Source of the DNA: Flexivirga oryzae
GTDB taxonomy: Bacteria > Actinomycetota > Actinomycetes > Actinomycetales > Dermatophilaceae
NCBI RefSeq assembly: GCF_014190805.1
Contig: NZ_JACHVQ010000001.1
Span: 2,170,001-2,234,000 of the forward strand
DNA: 64,000 bases
Direction: 5' to 3'
The notes under the pieces are model-generated. The model saw nothing but the letters and a program-made list of their open reading frames with translations, had not been told where the DNA came from and did not search any database. Position numbers and translations under genes: made by a program. Below are positions 59,459 through 64,000 of this stretch, piece by piece; the stretch's first letter is position 1; each line of letters starts with the position of its first letter.

Positions 59459-62400
59459 CGGTACGCCCGGGTCGACGTCACCAAGACGGCCCGGACGGTC
59501 ATCACACAGATGGAAAACCGGCGGTCCAACTGGCAGGTCTGGCACGTGCGTGCCGAGGCCGAGCGACAGATCCGCGGCGCGGGAGCATCACCGGGGCGCA
59601 TGCCGGGACTCGTCGACCAGGTGGTCGCCCGTGCCCTGAAGATCTCAGTGTCGATGGCCCGCCCCGAGCGCGACGTCGTCGAGCCGGAGCCCCAGCGACG
59701 CCGGGACGGGTCCTCGGTCTACTCGGTGGCCGGCGCCGATCTGTTTACATCGACCAAGGTGATCGCGGCCGAGAAGCGGCTGGTGGAGGCTGCCAGCCGC
59801 ACCGATGGGCTCGCCGTCGATGAATCAGCGGTCGATATGGCCCTCATGGAGAGCGTTGCCAACGGGGTCACACTCAACGCCGGCCAGACATCACTCGTGG
59901 GTGAGATGGCCACCTCCGGGGCACGCCTCCAACTGGCGATCGCGCCCGCCGGGTCTGGCAAGACGACCGCCATGCGGGCCTTGTCGGGCGCGTGGATCGA
60001 AGGCGGTGGCCAGGTACTGGGGCTCGCCCCATCCGCGGCGGCTGCCGCGGCACTGCGGTCCCAGATCGACACCAGTACCGACACCCTGGCCAAGCTCGTG
60101 CACGAGCTCACCAGCCGCGACCCGAACGCCCGCACCTGGCTTGACGTCCCGATCAGCGAGAAGAACGAGGCAAAGGCCGCCGGTGCCCGTTGGGATCCGC
60201 AAGCCCGCTCCTGGTACGCCCCCGCCGGCGCGAAACAGGTCGCCGAAGGGGCGCCTCTGGCGCCCTGGCGGGTATCAGCCACCGATATCGGGCCCAAGAC
60301 GCTGGTCGTTCTCGACGAGGCCGGCATGGCCGACACAATCTCCCTCGATCTGGCAGTCCAGTTCGTCCTCGACAGAGGCGGCAGCGTGCGCTTGATCGGC
60401 GACGATCAGCAGCTGGCCGCCATCGGCGCCGGCGGTGTCCTGCGCGACATCCAAACCACCCACGGCGCCTGCCGACTGACCGAACTCGTCCGGTTCGTCG
60501 ACCCCGCCGAGGGTGCCGCATCCCTCGCGCTGCGCGAAGGTCGGCCCGAGTCGCTCGGGTTCTATCTGGATCGGGACCGGGTCCACGTCGGTGACCTGGC
60601 GACCATGACCGAGGACGTGTTCGGGGCGTGGCAAGCCGACCGCGGCAAGGGTCTGGACTCCATCATGCTCGCGCCCACCCGCGAGCTGGTCAGCGAACTC
60701 AACCAACGAGCCCGCGCGCACCGACTCGAGGGCGCCGGTGACGACTCCGTCGACGACCCCGGCGAACAGGGGCCGACGGTGCGCCTGGCGGACGGCAACC
60801 TGGCCAGCGTCGGCGAACTGATCATCACCCGCTCCAACGATCGCCGGCTGCGGTCATCCTCGACCGATTGGGTGAAGAACGGCGACCGCTGGAGCGTGCT
60901 CGAGATCGACGACGGCCAGCTGCGGGTTCAGCACACCCAGAGCGGCCGGCTGGTGACCCTGCCGGCGGACTACGTCAGCAAGAACACCGAGCTGGGCTAC
61001 GCAACGACGGTGCACACGGCTCAGGGCGTGTCGGTGGACACCATGCACGGGCTCGCCAGCGGTGACGAATCACGGCAGCAGCTGTACACGATGTTGACCC
61101 GCGGAAAGCAGTCCAACCACGTGTACCTGGAGGTCGTCGGAGACGGTGACCCGCACAGCGTCATCCGCCCGGAGATGACCCACCCGCTGACCCCGACCGA
61201 CCTACTCGAGCAGATCCTGGCGCGCGACGACGCACCCCGGTCGGCAACCACCATGCTGCGCGAGCAGAGCGAGCCGGCCACGCTGCTCGGTCAGGCAACA
61301 CAGCGTTACCTCGATGCCCTGTACACCGCGGCCGAGCATCAGTTGGGCACGGAGAAGGTCGCCGCTTTGGAAGCGGATGTCGAGCGTGTGGTCCCTGACG
61401 TCACGGAGCAGCCCGCCTGGCCGGCGTTGCGCGCCCACCTGATCCTCACCAGCGCTCACGGCGTCGACCCGATCGTGCAGCTGCGCGCGGCCGCCGAGTC
61501 TCGTGAGCTCGACACCGCCGGCGACACCGCTGCGGTGCTGGACTGGCGGCTGGACGACACCGGCCTGCGTGGTGGTAGCCGCGGACCGCTGTCGTGGGTC
61601 CCCGGCGTGCCTTCGTCCCTGTCCGAGAACACGGTGTGGGGCTCCTACCTGACCCAGCGGGCCGCGAAGGTCACCGACCTGGCAGCCACTGTTCGTGAGG
61701 AGGCATCCTCCGGTACGACGCCGAGCTGGGCATCCGCCGGTGCCGGCCGGCCCGACGATGCGGTGCTGGGCGACGTGGCGGTATGGCGGGCCGCGATGCT
61801 CGTCGACGACGCCGACCGTCGTCCCACCGGTCGGGCGCAGATGCAGAAGGCGGCCGCGATCTGGCAGCGCAAGCTGAATGAGCGGCTCGTCGGCGACCGT
61901 GCCCCCGCGATGGAGGAATGGGGCCCGCAGATCGCCGCGGCCTCCCGTGCCACCGGCAGCGACCCGTTCGCGCCGATCCTGGCCGAACGGCTCGCTGCGA
62001 TGGCCCGCTCCGGGGTCGACGCCGCCGGCATGGTGCGGCGTGCTGCCGCGACGGGCACCCTGCCCGACGATCACGCCGCTGCCGCGTTGTGGTGGCGCAT
62101 CAGTCGTCACCTGTCCCCGGCCGTCGCCGAACAGGTCGACAAAGACCGCCACGTTGAGGCCGCCTGGACGCCGCGCCTGCCGGAGCTGCTGGGCCAGGAC
62201 CGCGCAGCCGAAGTGCAGGCCAGCCCGTGGTGGCCCACCCTGGTCACCACTGTGGACCGCGCGCTTCAGCGCGGGTGGTCGGTCGAAGACTTGTTCCGCA
62301 GTGAAGCAGTACAGCCGCTGGAGCCTGGCGACGATCCCTGCCAGGCCTTGATTTGGCGGTTGTCCGTTGCGATGGACCCCGTCCCCGACGAGCATTACGA

Positions 62401-64000
62401 CGCCTACCCCGACGAGGACGAGGACCTGTGGGAACACGTCCCGTTGCCCGACGACGCCGTCGTGATGTTGCCCCCCGACGTCCCCGTCGATCGGCACCCG
62501 CCGCTCGAGGACGAACCACCGCCGGACCTGGTGGACGAGATCGACGCGGACGACCTGGAGCGGCAGCTGCTCATGGCCGAGCTGCGCCGTGATGCCCTCG
62601 GACCGGTGGAGATCTCCGACGAACAGATGGACCGGTCCGCCGACCGTGCGATGCGGTTCGCGAGCAGCCCGGTCAGCAACGACCGGATCGCGCACATCAA
62701 CACGCTCACCCTCGCGTATTACCGTCAGCAGCTGCCCGGGTCGTGGGCCGCGCAGCACCTGGTCGACCGGTTCGGCGACGATCTCGCCGCGGATGAACGA
62801 TTCCGGCCCGGCTTCGCCCCGCCGGGGTGGGACCGCCTGGTCAAGCATCTGCGCACCTTGGGCGTCGGCGACGAGGAAATGGTCGCGGCCGGTGTCGCGA
62901 AACGGAACGAGTCGACCGGGCGGATCCGCGACCACTTCGTCAATCGCCTGGTCTTGCCGATCGTCCACCGCCGCGACGGCTGGGAGAACTTCGAGACCGT
63001 GCCTTTCGCCGGCGGCGATGTCGTCCTGGGCTTCGTTGGACGCCGGCACCCTGACCTCACGGACGAGGACAAGAGCGGCCCGAAATACCTCAATAGTCCG
63101 ACCACCTCACTGTTCGCCATGGGCGCGCAGTTGTATGTCGCGGGCAACGATCTCTGCGAGAACGGCGCGCGGCCGGTGCTCGTCGAGGGTCCGATGGACG
63201 CCATCGCGATCACCCTCGCCTCGGCGGGGCAGCTGGTCGGGGTCGCCCCGCTGGGCACCTCCCTCACCGAGGAACAGTCCCAGCAGCTCGCGGCGATCCG
63301 GGAACACTTTGGCGCGGGCACCGCCTCCGATCTGGACTCCTCCGCGGCAGAGTTCGACCCGTGGCTGATCGTCGCCACGGACAACGACGAGAACCTGTCC
63401 GGACAGGTAGCCGCCGAGCGCGACTACTGGCTCTTGGCCCCCCACGACCTGGACTCCGGGCACGCCACGTTCCCGTCCGGTCTCGACCCGGCCGACATGT
63501 ACACGCTGCGTGGGCCGGCCGCGCTGCGTGAGGTGCTCAAGCAGCCGAACGCGCTGGCCAATTCGCTGCTGGAGGAGCGGCTGACCAACCTGCCTCCGGG
63601 CCAGGCCCGTACGGCCGGGGCACAGATCATCGCTGCCCGCCCGGCCCGGCACTGGCGGGATGGGATGTCACGTATCTCCGACCGGCTGCACATCAGCACC
63701 TCTATGGCACAGCGCGACTTGATCCCGGCCGCTGACTCGTGGGTGGGCGATCGCCGTCAGGCGGCGCGCACCCAGCTCGATCAGGTTGCGGAGGTGCGGG
63801 ATCGTATGAAGCAGGCCGCGCAGCTGCCACCGCACGAGCGGTGGGCCGGTCTCGCCGGCGAACTCGACCCTCGACTCCCCCGGCAGGCCGACTGGCCGGC
63901 GTTGGCGCAGATGCTCGACCAGGCAGCCGCTGAAGGGCACGACGTGCCGGCAGTCGCGCGCCAGCTGGTCGCTGAACGTCCGTTGGCTGAGCAGCCGGCC
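59459..64000 (+). CDS. TraA-like helicase and primase/TOPRIM part (3' end outside window)
   Basis: About 1,514 residues in the -1 frame relative to the relaxase, open to base 64000. After a linker (NRRSNWQVWHVRAEAERQIR) comes a RecD-like helicase: Walker A LAIAPAGSGKTTAMRAL (near 59935-59985), Walker B LVVLDEAGMAD, GDDQQLAAIGAGGVLRDIQT, and later TVHTAQGVSVDTMHG. The 3' part is a DnaG-type primase core: WDRLVKHLRTLGVGDEEMVA, YLNSPTTSLFAMGAQLYVAG, TOPRIM Glu in VLVEGPMDAIAIT and Asp pair in VATDNDENLSG. So one polypeptide would nick, unwind and prime transferred DNA. No separate start codon with a good ribosome-binding site is seen near 59460. Confidence 0.87.

Noticed and set aside
61202..63049. 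Minus-strand frame of 615 codons opposite the relaxase-helicase
   Set aside because: Composition mirrors the plus-strand coding sequence; the plus frame has clear helicase and TOPRIM motifs throughout.
1..64000. CRISPR array or rRNA genes
   Set aside because: No regularly spaced repeats and no rRNA-like sequence seen on either strand.

Overview
The window is high-G+C actinobacterial DNA. It carries actinobacterial markers (a WhiB protein, an Lsr2-type DNA-binding tail, CsoR, PadR, NlpC/P60 proteins with Pro-rich linkers) and frequent GTG starts with 4-bp stop/start overlaps. Much of it reads as a large mobile replicon, probably a conjugative plasmid: a MobF relaxase-helicase, ParB-like proteins, a DUF932 protein, a sortase with its surface substrate, an IS1380-family element, an integrase remnant, and many helical proteins of unknown function. 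I cannot assign a genus.

Bases 1-19,640 are mostly intact metal, respiration and envelope genes. A multicopper-oxidase tail is followed by a lipoprotein that ends in a second oxidase tail. On the minus strand lies an eight-gene complex-I-like operon (nuoA, a cysteine-free NuoB/NuoD-like fusion with His-rich segments, then nuoH, J, K, L, M, N). It has no NADH module and no iron-sulfur subunit. It diverges from csoR-copZ-copA, and two CsoR-type palindromes sit between the two units. Next come two NlpC/P60 hydrolases that share a leader motif, an APC permease, and a PadR, PAP2, methyltransferase and thioredoxin-like group.

Bases 19,800-27,700 hold plasmid-type genes on the minus strand (helical proteins, a helix-turn-helix protein, a degenerate M48-like protein). 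Bases 27,780-36,700 look like cargo: an integrase tail remnant, a second PAP2 phosphatase, an MFS transporter, an overlapping operon of two MutS-like ATPases plus an enolase, a histidine phosphatase and a broken universal-stress gene. Bases 36,700-44,100 mix plasmid genes with the IS element and decayed genes. Bases 44,100-64,000 are the plasmid core: sortase and surface protein, Lsr2-tail protein, HTH-WhiB fusion, M48 and CPBP proteases, ParB system, DUF932 protein, HNH protein and the TraA-like relaxase.

Three sequence-level signals cross gene boundaries. A ~36-bp element (TGACCGCCAG, about 14 variable bases, then CCTTCGGGA-like) recurs at eight places, seven of them clearly 5' of a plasmid gene. 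A second motif (CTACYC-TTT-CTACTC-like) recurs between 50.2 and 55.5 kb. The relaxase frame is interrupted at a CCCAAAA heptamer that could be a -1 programmed frameshift joining relaxase to helicase-primase. Several other genes between 21 and 44 kb are split by single-base shifts. These could be real decay or consensus errors at short homopolymers.
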